NCBI GenBank assembly: GCA_029379385.1
Contig: CM055607.1
Coordinates: 17,050,001 to 17,114,000, forward strand
Direction of reading: 5' to 3'
DNA length: 64,000 nucleotides
Source of the DNA: Quillaja saponaria
Lineage: Eukaryota > Streptophyta > Magnoliopsida > Fabales > Quillajaceae
Each line of letters begins with the position of its first letter. The stretch's first letter is position 1. The notes beneath the pieces are model-generated. The model saw only the letters and a program-made list of their open reading frames with translations. It ran no database searches and was not told where the DNA came from. This document shows positions 31,613-44,089 of this stretch, in pieces. The position numbers and the translations under genes are program-made.

Positions 31613-32262
31613 ATGACTCAAGACGCCCAGGATTCTAATGCAATGGTATCAGGTAATTTGCTTGTTTATTCTATTAATGCTAAAATATTGTTTGATCCAG
31701 GAGCTACCCATTCTTTCATTTTGCCATATTTTGCTTCCCGTCTGGGGAGGGTTACAGAGCCTCTTGATACCCCTCTGGTAGTCTTAACTTCGGTAGGGAA
31801 AATTATTTTTGCAGATTAGTATATATCTTAGTGTGAAGTTCTTGTGGGGGATGATAATTATTTGGCAGACTTAATCATACTGAATATGCTGGAATATGAT
31901 ATGATTCTAGGTATGGATTGGTTGTCTGATCATCATGCTCTAGTAGATTGTCGTAATAAGAGTCTTATGTTTAGTATTCCTGCCAAGCCAACTGTTATTA
32001 TTCAAAGGGATGGGAGTGAGGTTCCCCTCAATTTAATTTCAGTTATTCAGGTAAGACGACTTATCAAGAAGAAGCATCAAGCTTATCTAGCTTTTGTCAG
32101 GGATACTCAGTTAGAGTGTCCTTCTTTAGATCATATCCCAATAGTGAGGGAGTTTTTTTATGTTTTTCCTGAAGAGCTTCTAGGGCTTCCTCCTGATCGT
32201 GAGATTGAGTTCGACATTGAGCTATTACCCGACACTCAACCTATTTCTATACCCCCTATAGA
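31613..32262 (+). pseudogene. gypsy pol, protease region
   Basis: The retroviral-type aspartic protease of pol matures the polyprotein. The first part (31613-31819) has LFDPGATHSFI where the family has D-S-G-A-T-H-S-F, so the active-site serine or threonine is proline here. Two TAG codons follow (31817 and 31829) in the context where glutamines are usual. The second part (31844-32262) includes the conserved EYDMILGMDWLSDHHALVDC and the linker to RT with FPEELLGLPPDREIEF. A one-base deletion in the C-run near 32258 then shifts the frame before the start of RT. The block 31894-31920 has an echo at 4160-4193. Confidence 0.85.
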
Positions 32263-33030
32263 ATGGCTCCTAGTGAGCTAAGGGAGCTTAAGGTGCAATT
32301 ACAAGATTTGTTGGATAAGGGATTTATTCATCCCAGTTCATCTCCTTGGGGTGCTCCTATTGTTTTTGTTAAAAAGAAGGATAGCTCGTTTAGTCTATGT
32401 ATCGATTATCGACAGTTGAATAAGGTCACAGTTAAAAACAAGTATCCTCTCCCTAGGATTGATGACTTATTTGATCAGTTGCAGGGAGCTCAGTGCTTTT
32501 CAAAAATTGACCTTTGTTCAGGATATCACCAGCTTCGAATTAAGAAAGAAGATATTCCGAAAACTACTTTTCGCACTCAATATGGGCACTATGAATTCTT
32601 GGTTATGTATTTTGGGCTTACTAACACTCTTGCAGCGTTCATAGATCTGATAAATCAGGTGTTTAAGCCTTTCTTGGCCCAGTTTGTTATTGTTTTTATT
32701 GATGACATTCTGGTATATTCTCGAAGTGACGAGAAGCATGAGCAACATCTTTGTATTGTATTGTATTGCAAACACTGAGGGAAAATAAGCTTTATACTAA
32801 ATTCTCTAAGTGTGAATTTTGGCTGAATCAAGTGACTTTTCTCAGACATTTGATTTCTAAGGAAAGGATTCATGTAGACCCAAACAAGAAAGAAGCAGTT
32901 CAAAATTGGCCTCGACCAACAAATGTCTCTGAAATTCGCAATTTTCTGAGCTTAACTGGGTATTACAGGAGATTCGTAAAGAATTTCTCCCGTATTACTG
33001 GTCCTTTGACTCAACTGACTGAGAAATGAG
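32263..33030 (+). pseudogene. gypsy pol, reverse transcriptase region
   Basis: Reverse transcriptase copies the element RNA into DNA. Blocks in order: [20 protein letters not shown], then [43 protein letters not shown], and the catalytic FIDDILVYS (about 32695-32721), the plant-gypsy form of the Y-x-D-D box. The next part, TKFSKCEFWL to TGYYRRFVKNFSRI, is in another frame because a GTATT word near 32755 is present once too often (a five-base slip). A TGA closes the frame at 33027. All catalytic residues I can see are intact, so the damage is by frame only. Confidence 0.88.
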
Positions 33031-33038
33031 TCAAGTTT

Positions 33039-33640
33039 TTGTGGTCCAAGACTTGTGAAGAAAGCTTTCAAAAGCTAAAAACTTGTTTGACGTCAGCTCC
33101 TGTTCTTGCACTTCCCTCTACTACGTGTAAGTATACTGGGTTTTTTGATGCCTTTTGTATTGGACTTGGTTGTGTTTTGATGCAGGATGGAAGAGTTGTA
33201 GCTTATGCTTCAAGACAGCTGAAAAAGCATGAGATGAACTACCCTACTCATGATCTTGAGATGGCTGTGGTAATTTTTGAGTTAAAAATATAGAGGCATT
33301 ACTTGTATGGTGAAATTTTTGAGATTTTCACGGATCACAAAAATCTTAAATACATTTTTTATGAGAAAGAGTTGAATCTAAGACAACATAGGTGGATTGA
33401 GCTACTAGAGGATTATGATTGTTCGATTTCTTATCATCTAGGAAAAGCAAATGTGGTCACTAATGCTCTAAGTAGAAAATCTATGGGTAGTTTATCCTAT
33501 TTGTCAGCTATGTGTAGCCAGGTAGTCAAAGAATTACAGCAATGCATGACTGATGAAGTTAGGTTTGAAGTGTCTCCTTAGGGGTTATTGCTAGCTCATG
33601 TTCAAGTGAAGTCCACTTTTGTGGAAGCCATAAAAGCACT
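33039..33640 (+). pseudogene. gypsy pol, RNase H region
   Basis: RNase H degrades the RNA strand during reverse transcription. Seen are [31 protein letters not shown] (first acidic residue in place), [20 protein letters not shown], then after a TAG at 33291 [10 protein letters not shown] and [16 protein letters not shown] with [10 protein letters not shown]. The usual E and D residues of the fold are largely kept. Ends at a TAG at 33579. Confidence 0.85.
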
Positions 33641-34830
33641 GGTGATTTTATGATAGATGGTGAAGGAGTACTGAGGTATGGTGATCGGATTGTGGTGCCA
33701 CCTGATTTAGAGTTGAGGAAGAAGATTGTTGAAGCAGCTCATTGATCATCATATGTTATGCATCCTGGTTCTTCTAAAATGTATCAGGATTTAAGAGAAT
33801 TTTAATGTTGGCAGGGCATGTAGAAGGATTTTGCTAATTTTGTTTCTAAGTGCTTGGTGTGTCAACAGGTGAAAGATGAGCAATAGAGGCCTGCAGGGAT
33901 GTCATTCCGAAGTGGAACTGGGAAAAAGTCACCATGGATTTTGTATCAGGACTTCCTAAGACTCTTAGGGGTTTTGATTCTATTTGGGTAATTATTGATC
34001 ATTTGATAAAGTCCGCACACTTTCTTCCAGTAAAAACTACTTACTCAGCACATCAGTATGCGAAGCTGTATCTAGACGAGATTGTTTCATTACATGGAGT
34101 ACCAATCTTTATTATTTTTGACTAAGGTACTCAATTTACTGCTGCGTTCTGGAAATTTTTTCAGCTGGCTCTTGGTACTCAGTTATTATTTAGTATAGCT
34201 TTTTATCCTCATAATGATAGGCAATCCGAGAGAATGATACAAACTTTGGAGGATATGTTGCGAGCCTATATGATGGATTTTGAAGGTAGTTGGGATCAGC
34301 ATCTTCCATTAATGGAGTTTTCTTATAATAACAGTTATCATAGTAGCATTCGGATGACACCATTTGAAGCATTGTATGGTAGAAAGTGTCGATCTCCGAT
34401 TTGTTGGTTCGAGACCGGCGAGTATCAGTTGTTAGAGCCATAATTAATCCAAGATGATGTGAAAAAGGTTCAGGTGGTTCATGATAGATTATGAACAGCT
34501 CAGAGTCGACAGAAGTCGTATGTTTATAACCGTAGAAGGCAATTAGAATTTGAAGTGGGTGATAATGTATTCCTGAAAGTTTCTCCTTTTAAAGGTGTTA
34601 TGAGATTTGGTAAGAAAGGTAAGTTAAGCCCAAGATTTATAGGGCCTTTTTAGATCCTGGATAGGGTTGGAGCGGTAGCATATAAGTTAGCTTTGCCCCT
34701 GGAGTTGGATAAGGTGCACCTAGTATTTCATGTGTCGATGCTTCGAAAATATCTACTAGATGAATCCCATACCTTACAAATTCAAGAGGTGCAAGTTGAC
34801 AAGGACTTGACGTATGAGGAGTTACTAATG
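33641..34830 (+). pseudogene. gypsy pol, integrase region
   Basis: Integrase joins the DNA copy to the host genome. A degraded HHCC zinc domain lies at 33735-33880 (C-L-V-C-Q-Q at 33851). The catalytic core starts MDFVSGLPKT at 33934 and has FIIFD followed by a TAA and GTQFTAAFW (34110-34155). SERMIQTLEDMLRAY carries the third acidic residue (34224 onward), then WDQHLPLMEFSYNNSYHSSI and PFEALYGRKCRSPICW. After a TAA at 34441 the C-terminal part continues with VGDNVFLKVSPFKGVMRFGK, a segment of plant gypsy elements. D, D and E are all present but stops and frame changes break the product. Confidence 0.87.
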
Positions 34831-34985
34831 TAAATTATTGATAAACAAGTCTGTAAACTTCGATCGAAGGTTATTCTTTCGGTAAAAGTTTTATGGCAAC
34901 ATCATGGAGAACAGGAAGCCACTTAGGAGTCCGAGGGGGAAATGAAACGTCGTTATCCTTACTTATTTGAATAATTCGGGTAAAT
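34831..34985 (+). pseudogene. C-terminal chromodomain-like tail of pol
   Basis: The last part of pol reads IIDKQVCKLRSKVI, then VKVLWQHHGEQEAT, a TAG, and EGEMKRRYPYLFE. This V-K-V-L-W ... E-A-T-W-E ... R-Y-P-x-L-F pattern is the C-terminal chromodomain-type end of plant Tekay/Del chromoviruses, thought to guide integration to heterochromatin. The expected W in EATW is the stop here. A second decayed copy of this tail is at about 6950-7060. Confidence 0.7.
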
Positions 34986-35030
34986 GATATACCTTTATAA
35001 TTCCCCATTCGAAATTCGAGACTAATTTTT

Positions 35031-35047
35031 TTTAGGGGGGCATAAAA
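35031..35047 (+). promoter_or_regulatory. Polypurine tract of the gypsy element
   Basis: TTTTAGGGGGGCATAAAA lies directly before the TG of the 3' LTR at 35048 and would prime plus-strand synthesis. The matching tract at 7173-7184 reads AAGGGGGGAAAT. Confidence 0.75.
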
Positions 35048-37758
35048 TGTTATAACTTGATAATTCAAGGTGTGTGTTAGAATATTCATACGTAATTGTT
35101 GTATAAATATATATATATATATATTATCATTGGTTGATTTATTTATACAAAATAGGAAAGTGAAATCTAAAGTTAATTTAGGTACAACCTAATTAATGTG
35201 TATATTTATAAAATTAATAATCATAACCTTATGGGTGATTGAAACTTAAATTTTATTTATAAGGAAGGTACTTTTGGGGAATTTTAAATTGATGTGTATA
35301 TATATATTAAATGGAAGTGGGAGACAATGACTTTATATATATATATATATATATATAAACTAGACATTTTTTTTCCATCACATGTTAAAAAGAGAAAGAT
35401 CACATTAATTAATTAAATTCTTTTCTTCTCCTTCTTTCTCCAGCCGACTTAAGCCTCCCAAAAATTCTGCTTTCCCCTGTTGTCAATCACATGGAAGCTC
35501 TAACTTGTGCTTGGTCGATTGAACTTGTGAAGGTATTAGATGGTTCCCTTGCCATTCCTACGTTAGTAGCTTAGTTCCTTTACCCTATTTGCTAGTTGAA
35601 TAGGTTTTTATAGTTGATTTTGGGAATGAATATGTTGGCTGCTAGTAGAGGAATTACAGCTTAGTTTGGGGGGTTTTAATATTCAGCAGCACCAATCTCT
35701 AGTTAGCTTGAATTTTAGACGATATAGGGGTGTTGTTGTGGATTTGGATCTAGACTTTGGTGGGGGGGGTGGCGGTGAGAGGTAGCAGATTTTGTTGGCA
35801 CTGTTTTCTTTGAGTTACCAGCAGAATGTGAGATGGGGAGGAGATGATGATTCGACCATGGCAGCACAACTTTCATAGGTACAAATAGTGGCCTGGCCGA
35901 ATGAAGATGGTTGGAAGGTGTTGGTCACTTCAGCCGTGTGGCACCTTTGAATGGAGAAGGCATGGATCTGATCTTGTTGTGTACTATGAAAGGGGGGTTA
36001 AGGCTGTAAATTAATGCTTGTATTAAGGATAAACTAGTAAAGCAAGTAAATGATCAGGAAAAGAAAAGGTGTGGCCATGGGGGAAAGGAAAAAGTGAAAG
36101 GCTACCTATTGCTAAACAAGTATAGGTAGATGCTCATGGAATATTAAAATGAAATTAAAGACTAGTTGAATTTAGATAAAGAAAAGTCAGTGTACAAAAA
36201 ATAATCATAATTAGTAAATACTTGCCATTCTATACGAAAAAAAAAATTTAAGTACTTAATTAGTTCACTGATGATAATGAGTGTAAATTGAGTATTGGGT
36301 TTACCTTGGTAATAATCGTATGTACATAAATATTAAAATGAGTTTAAAAGGAATAAATGTATAAAATTGTTTATTAGTAAAGAATTTAAGTTCGGTGGAC
36401 ATGTATCTCGGTGGACATACATACACCTTGCATTAAAAATATGAAAGTATTTAATTACCGTTAAACCATAAAAATTAGAACTTGAAACAATGGGAGTAAA
36501 TAAGCTTATTTAAAAATAGTATAGGTAATAGCTTATAGAATTATATGTATTAGGATTACTATAAATAATATATATAAATTCCTGATATTTTTCTGCTTTA
36601 GGGTGCGTCTAGGATATTCTGACATCTTTACATACTGGACGAATCGACGAATCACACTCTTGATCTAGTGAGTGATTTATTTATGGTTATCAGATTTCTG
36701 TGTGCGACTATAAGTATATTTAAATTGTTGGGTTATAAGACAAAATAAACAAATAAGTTATTTTAGTGTTTTAATTGAATAATATGTGATTGATAAGGGC
36801 TAACAGTGTAAAGTTTTCCAAGAAATGGTTTTCATATTCGAAATTAAAGTCCAGGTGCACCTAGGCTATTTGAATTTGAAAGTTTATATGAGTTATTCTG
36901 ATTCTAACAATTGTTTTGAAAATAATTAGAGTGCTCAGCCCCGGTGGGGGATGGATTTGTGTACAGAGAATCACTTGTTATGCGGGCACATAAATGCCCG
37001 ATCAAATGAGATATTGTTGTGCAGGGCTGAGTTACTCGTTGGCCCTTTGATTGTTTAATTGGTTGTTTAATTGTTGGTTTGCTTATATAATTTGTCTGCT
37101 ACTTTGAAATTGTGAACTAAACGAATTGTAATTGTATGGCCATGATAACCATGTACGTGTATAATCAAATTTAAATATGAGTTTTAAACTATGCTATATG
37201 TGTTGTATGATGCTGGTACCCGTAGGGTACATGATTTGCTTACTAAATCATTGTGACTCACTCTTTTCTTTGTGGTTATTTTTTTTAATTTGTAGGAAAC
37301 TGTTGTTGATCACTATAGGGCTGCTACCTGCCAACTCTGCTACGGCAAGGTATATCTCGGATATCGCATAGTTGGAGTGTAAAGGAGGACAGTTGTAGTC
37401 ACTCTAGGTGTTAGGCATTATTGTTAGATACTAATTTCACCACGATGATTACATGTTTTATTAGGAGCAAAGCTCCTCTGTATATTTCGATATTATAATT
37501 TACTATTGACTTGGTAACCAGGTTGTTTGTGTAAGTTATGGGTATGTTCTATCGTACAGGGAACCTCTGCAAATATTTTCAGTAATCATATATGTTTAAT
37601 TGTCGAGACCGGATTTTTATTCTAACTCTATAATATTTTGGTAGTCTTAACTATAATATGTTTCTAAGTTATGATGCATATTACTTGAATATTCAGGTTT
37701 ACAGAGGTATAGATATCCATTCCTCTGGCCAGTCATACCTTCATTTGGGGGTGTGACA
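35048..37758 (+). mobile_element. 3' LTR of the gypsy element, complete
   Basis: This LTR of 2711 bp starts TGTTATAACTTGATAATTC and ends GGGGGTGTGACA. The U3 includes (TA)n runs (35107-35123, 35333-35358) and a pyrimidine-rich tract ending CAGCCGAC (about 35420-35448), seen in several LTRs of the family. The conserved block lies at 36853-37050. From 36659 it matches the truncated 5' LTR. The right flank switches at 37759 directly into another LTR piece. Confidence 0.92.
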
Positions 37759-40197
37759 AAATTAAATTAAGATTTCAAAAGAAAAAGTGTAGAATAGGGT
37801 CTTAAGATGATACTTATAAAGTTTTGTAACCTGATTCAAAGTATACGAATCGTTAGAGCTATTGAACTGAGGCTAGGTCCATACAAGATTTTTAGTGGGC
37901 TTCAGTCAGCTCAGAAAACTTCATCAGGGTTTGCGGTAAGAATTAGCTTAGGACCGTTAAATAAAAATAGTTCCTAACATATAAGGAGTAAATCTGGAGT
38001 GGTGCAGGTTTTAATTCCTTGTTATAAATATTTGAAGGTGGTGGAACTCAGTTTTATGATTTTCGGATACTGATTGAACCTGTTTTAATGTAACTGACTT
38101 TAAAGGGTTTTAAAAGTTGAATTATGAATAGAGTTATGAAGATGATATGTTCCTAATACCTTGATAAGATAGAATGGAAAGCTTCGTAATTTATTCCTGA
38201 ATATGAAATTTTTATAAGCCTTGGAGTCCAATATTGACAACCAGGAATTTCATAAGAACCCTGTTTTTGGTTCATGTGAGAAATTAAGTGGGTTCAAGAC
38301 TAATTTTTGGAGAAGTTTCTAAATAAGAAAGATATCTAACTTCCTAAAGATAATGTTTCGAGTCGGTTTTATTAAATTTGGTTCAATATCTAAGTGAAAA
38401 TAGACATATATCCAAAGGGGTTGTGAAATGCCTAAAAAGAGTAAACTTTAAATAATTAACTGTACTAATATACACATCCAAATAATGTGTATGATACCTA
38501 TCTAGAAAGATATACTTGTCTATTAATAAATCCAATCAACTGAATTGGATTTCTTTTTTTCTTAAGAAAATTATGTTCAATTTAAAAAAAAAAACTGTAT
38601 TGATATACAATTCTAAAAATTACAAATGATATACCATTATAAAGCTACATGTTTCTAGTATTCAATAAATTTTATGAAACTGAATTTGGAATTTTCTAGG
38701 GGAAGATATGACTATTAGAGTGAACACGGATCCAAACCCTAAGTTTGGATAGTTTCAACATCTTTAATTCATTACTATTTTTCTATCTTTTCTAATAATT
38801 TCTCTCTACCCTATGCCTTGTCAAGACATTTAAAATGTCTCTTCATTATCTTAACGTATAATTTATATGACTTGACATGTAATGGCTAATAGATAACTTT
38901 CATAAAGAAACCTATGTAAGTTGATATATATGCTTAGTAATTAAAAGATTAGAACAATAACATTTATGAACTGAGTATTATTTGGAATTATGAATTTCAG
39001 TTTCAGACCCTTCTGTGAGCTTGATGACATACATGAGTGCAAGAGGAAGTGAAGAACAAGATTTGTAAACCAGTGAGTGGTTAACTGTTACCTTTTTGGG
39101 GCTAGATTATTATTTGTATTTGAATAGATGTACTATATGAAAAAAATAAAAAAAATAATAGCAAGTTCAGTATTTCAGTGAGTTATTTGATTTATATTTG
39201 TTTGATATTGCTTGTGGCTGACAAGGCCAATAAAGTGAAATTTTCTAAGAAATGATTTTTAATTCAAAAGTGAAATACATGTGCACCTAAGATATTCTGA
39301 TTTGAGATATCTTGATTCTGATAAATGTTTTTTTAAAAATTTGAGTGCTCAATCCCGGTAAGATGGATTATATATGAAGATTAATCTGTTGTGTGGGTGA
39401 TTAAATGCCCTGTGGGGGGTTATACTGTTATGTGGGGCTAGGTTACTCGTTGGCCCTTTGTTTGTTTGTATGTTCTGATTGCGTTGCTCAGAATTGTGAA
39501 CTTTGGATATATATATATGTTGTGAGATAGGTGAATCGTGGCTTTGTAAGACTTACAATTATGTATGGGTGTTATTAATTTGAGATATGAATATTGTTAC
39601 ATGAAATTAAATGATGACATATGTATTTTGAGTGATGATTTTTACTCACAATCTAGGTATGTTTTTTACTCACAAAGTCTGTAGGACTCACCCATCTTTT
39701 GTGGATAATTTTTTTAGTAACAAGACTTTCAAGAAAGTTAACCATTGATACAAGATTTGCTAAGGATTTAATGACAATGTATTCTTCAGAATCTCATACT
39801 TGAAGTCAAGGATGAAAGTTGCAGTCACGTAAAAAAAAAAAAAAAAAAACTGAGGGGTGTCTAATTTTGTATGAGGTAGTAGTTTAGTATTAGTCTTGTT
39901 AATGATGTAGATGGAGCAGAGCTCCTTGCTCTCTTTGTGTTGTTGTTGTGTAAGAATTGGAGTTTATAGGGATTGTATTTTAAGGCAGGTTCCATATTAC
40001 AGAGAACTTCTACCGAAATTTTCAATAAGTTGTGGTTTCAGCCAACAAACTTTTATAATTAACTTTTGTTTTGTCAATTTTTAGTTTTATTCATTGATTG
40101 GTCAGGAGTCATAGTTGTTTCTTTGTTTTTGAATCAGGGTTACGGAGGTTTAGTTACTATTCCTCTGGTTTGTTATGTCTTTATGAGGGGTGTGACA
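37759..40197 (+). mobile_element. LTR piece of the second subfamily, 5'-truncated
   Basis: It ends TGTGACA at 40197 and carries the conserved block at 39282-39460. Its body (38150-38560) matches 61650-62035 of the LTR at 59484 and, on the opposite strand, 40490-40740 and 46090-46230. Shared words include AATATACACATCCAAATAAT and ACTTGTCTATTAATAAATCC. The left boundary coincides with the end of the 3' LTR at 37758, so its U3 start is missing. A 15-base or longer A-run occurs at 39831-39849. No PBS follows 40197. Confidence 0.8.
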
Positions 40198-42624
40198 AAA
40201 GGAACTAGTGGAAAAGTTAGAAAACACGAGTGAGTTAAAGATGTTGAAACTGTCAAAACTTGAGGTTTGGACCAATATTCACTTTAACAATCATATCTTT
40301 CTTTAAGAAATTCCTAATCTAGTTTCATAAAATTTATTAAATACTAGACAGATGTAGATTTATAATAATATTTTATTTGTAATTTTATATTTTTATATCA
40401 ATACAGTTTATTCTTTGAAGTTACATCAAATTCTAAAAAACGTAGAATTTTGACAACTCTGATCTTATCTTAGTTAATTGAACATAACTTTCTCTAGGAG
40501 AAATTGAATCTAATTCTGTTTATCAGGTTTATTAATAGGCAAGTATATCTATCTTTCATATTTATAAACTTTTTATAAAATTAGTCTTGAACCCACTCAA
40601 TTTCATATATGAACCAAAAACAGGGTATCACACAAATTCCTAGTTGTCAATATTGGACTCTAAGGCTTATGAAAAGAAAATTCATACTTGGGAATTAAAT
40701 TATGAAACTTTCCAGTCTTTCTTATCAAGATTTTAGAAACATTACATATTAATAACTCTCTTTCTAATTCAACCTTTAAAACACTACAAAGTCAGTTATA
40801 CTAAAACAGGTTCACTAAAATCTTGCATGACCTAGCTGTAGTCTAATAGCTCTAACTAACAACATACTTGGAACCAAGCTACGAAATTTTGTAGACAATA
40901 TTTTAAGACTATAAGCTACATTTTATCTTTTATTCTACCCCGAAAACACTCGAAATATCAAATTTCTGTTACCCACAAAATCTACCCCTTACACCCCTTT
41001 AAAACCGCTTAACTCTCATTTTCCAGCACTTTATTCCCAACTAACCTTCCTTTGATCATGTCCATTACTCACTTTCATTCACTCCTTAACTCAATACATC
41101 CATCAACCCTTTGCTCTTGTTATGAACTTTTATTCAAATTTTTAAAAACAACTAGCCATCAAGACTTAAATTTACCAAGTTTTAATTACAAAGTTCTACT
41201 CAGTTTTCTTGTAAACATTTTATCAAACACCTTGGGTGCATAAATTATTTCCTTAATGTGTATGTGTATCTATATATATACCTATCCCAATTTAATTAAC
41301 ATACTACATTAATTTCACATTACCAATAATTCCCACATTAGTTTTGAAGTTATCTTAATCATTTAAAAACTATTACTCATTTAAATTAGAAAGAGCTAAA
41401 AGTAACTGACATTAACCCCCCACCCCCCACTATTCCATCTTAATCCATCAATTTTCTCGTTTCTTGTTTGAGATAATTAATTCAATTTCATATAACCCTT
41501 CACCCACAACATTAACTCCTAATAATACCATTAATTTAAAGTAATAAGACTCTCAAAACATTAAATTTTCAAGGTCAGCCCTCAACCTTTTCCAAGACTA
41601 CAAGTTGCTGTCATCACCAAACAGCTGCCAATGTTTGCCAAGAAGAAGAACTTAGCTTATTGCAGGCACAAAGCTCACAAACAGGGGAGGAATTGAAGTC
41701 ATGAGGAAGGCCACTACAACCCCCAAACAGCCAACCCACCTCATGGTTGCAAGCCAAGATGCAGGGCAATCACATCCTTACGGCTAGATCAGTGCACAGA
41801 CCTGAGGAAGAGGAGAAAACAAAATGCTAAAACAAGGCTGATCTCCTCTTGATAGAAGCTGGAACGCCTACCCAAAGGAGGAGCTTACTGTTGTCCTACT
41901 ATAGGAATCACAAAACAAAGCTGCTACTTGGTCTCTTTCCACTCACGTACACACACCCACAACCCTATCCACTAAAGGAAGGATGAACTAACAAGCAAGG
42001 AGGGTAGCTGAACCTCTCGACCAGTAGGAAAACTTACAAAGGTAGAACAGGGGAGGAAGCTTTACAGCTAAATAGAGGCTGCCATTGACGATGGCTGCTA
42101 GGGGCATGAGAAACGCAAGACAATAGCTTCCAATCATAAAAAAAAATGAGCAAAGGAGGAGTTGAGATCTTCGGTCAGCAGATAAAGCAAGGAAAGTTCG
42201 AGAACAGGAAAGAAATTGAACCCAAGACCATGGCAAAGAAGAATGCCCAGCCATAAAGGAAATAAAATAAAATATAAAAAAGGAAAGAGAAAAAGAATAA
42301 AAGGTAAAACTAAATTAATTCTTAGTCAAAGTCATATAAATTTAACATTGATTATATTTTATTTCACTAATTAAGAAAATTTAAACCAAATAAAATCAAG
42401 TTAGTTAACCAAATTTTAATTAATGGTTCACACCTATATAATTTATTTACGATCAAGAGTTATTTCAATTTTTGTTCTAATTCATATTTTAATATTGGGT
42501 TATAATATGTCAATTACACTATTACTTATTCAATTTTTTTACGTATTTATTATTTTATATCAAAAATTTACACATTGTGTCTAAAAATTTGATTTTTCGG
42601 TATCGGGTTATGAGGGTTCTAACA
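40198..42624 (-). mobile_element. LTR piece of the second subfamily, minus strand, 3' part missing
   Basis: Read on the minus strand it starts TGTTAGAACCCTCATAACCCG at 42624. Words such as ACCGAAAAATC and ACACAATGTG are shared with the LTR start at 59484. It continues to 40198, where its mid-LTR sequence stops against the end of the plus LTR at 40197. The region 40205-40500 matches 45838-46120. The R/U5 part with the conserved block is absent, presumably displaced or deleted when the neighbouring LTR arrived. The minus frame at 41988-42254 inside its U3 has no domain I recognise. Confidence 0.75.
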
Positions 42625-43182
42625 TCTAAAGTCCTAGACGCCTACTGCTCTGTAAAATAGGGATAAAATGGCTGCCAACTCTTCTCTTAAATCCTCCCTC
42701 AAAGCTAAACATCCAAGGCACAACAAGTACAAGAAAGGAGGATGAAATTTCTTAAATACATGAAGTCTCGGTGGAACTAGAAAAGAGTGTAGAAACCTCT
42801 AAGTCCTCTAATGGCGGTGAAGGAAGAAGAAGAAAGGGTAAGGTTGGCCACACAAAGAGAAAGAGAGAAACAAATAAATAAAAAATGAAAAGGAAAGGCT
42901 AAATAAAATAATAGAAAAAAAAACGTGTTCCATAAGTCTATAAATATATTTATATAATTATTATTTTAAGCTTGTAGCATATTTAACTGATTCCTCAATT
43001 GACACACTCTAAATGAATTAAACTCTACTTAAATTGATTTATCATATAACAGCAATACCTTTTCTATATATATATTAACGCTCATTCACTTAAAATTTTA
43101 AATTTGAAGTTACTTTTTATTTACCTAATGACACTGGTTACGTACAACATTCTAATATATACATCAGGTTCTGGTTATCACA
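42625..43182 (-). mobile_element. LTR start fragment, minus strand
   Basis: Read on the minus strand it starts TGTGATAACCAGAACCTGAT at 43182. It shares GAATGTTGTACGTAAC, CAGTGTCATTAGGTAA and the following AT-rich part with the solo LTR that starts at 13191. It breaks off at 42625, where another LTR start abuts it. Only the first 560 bp or so remain. Confidence 0.65.
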
Positions 43183-44089
43183 TAAATTATAATTTTATAT
43201 ATCTACAAAATTAGTATCTACACAATATTTTTCAACGAGTTCAATTGGAAAATGCATTGAACTTACACTCATTTAAGTATCAATCATTTTAGCATCAAAT
43301 GCCAGATTGTGGTAATAAAACAATATCTATAACTGTGTTTATGAGATTGTAAGGATTAAGTTGTAAGAAAAATCTGTAAAATGATGTTTAATATCATCAT
43401 TCCCTTATGAGTATATATTTACAAGAAAGATAAACACAATCGTTGAAGATGATGAGGCTGATCTTTTCTTTAGCTTTAATATTTTATACAGTTTTCAATA
43501 TTGCTATACATCAAAAAGATATAGAAAAGTAAACTTTGGATATGCAATATGATTATAAAAGGATAAAATCATTTATCATATTTAACTGTTGTAACAATTA
43601 CACAGAATAAAGAAATTCATAAACTTGATGGAATGAAAATTGTATTACTTGAACTTCTACATTAATTGCAGATAGAATGAATGAATATGTGCATATCACT
43701 TTCATGTTAAAATTTGTCTATAGATTATTTTTTGCAATTAACAAAACAGATGACTCGTGAACTTTTAGTGTACTTATTTTTTATTAGGTGAAACAACGTA
43801 ACCTGAGTCTAAATTTATAAGATATAATATAACTAATATTTGAGAACTAAAAAATAGTATTGACATATCATCAATGTACCTATTTAATATTTTGCCACTT
43901 CATCCATTAATTTTTTTGTTATCTATATTAAATTATATTATTTTTTCTTATCTATATATATCAACTAAGCTAAAAAAAAACTTCCTAAGACAAAATTCAG
44001 CTACCCTACCCTATAAGCAACAATTAATCTACTTGTTAAGATGTCCTACCTTTACAACCTTAGTTCAATGAATAACTAACACTCCAAAG
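43183..44089. other. AT-rich spacer, nothing recognised
   Basis: About 900 bp with no coding signal, no LTR signature and no terminal repeat that I can identify. Frames such as 43874-44071 are leucine and isoleucine rich as expected for AT-rich DNA. Confidence 0.5.

Noticed and set aside
41988..42254. 88-residue minus frame
   Set aside because: Within an LTR fragment; no homology recognised.
37759..42624. A large inverted repeat made by two complete LTRs facing each other
   Set aside because: The two LTRs are of the same subfamily in opposite orientation but each is truncated and they are several percent apart; separate insertions are the simpler reading.
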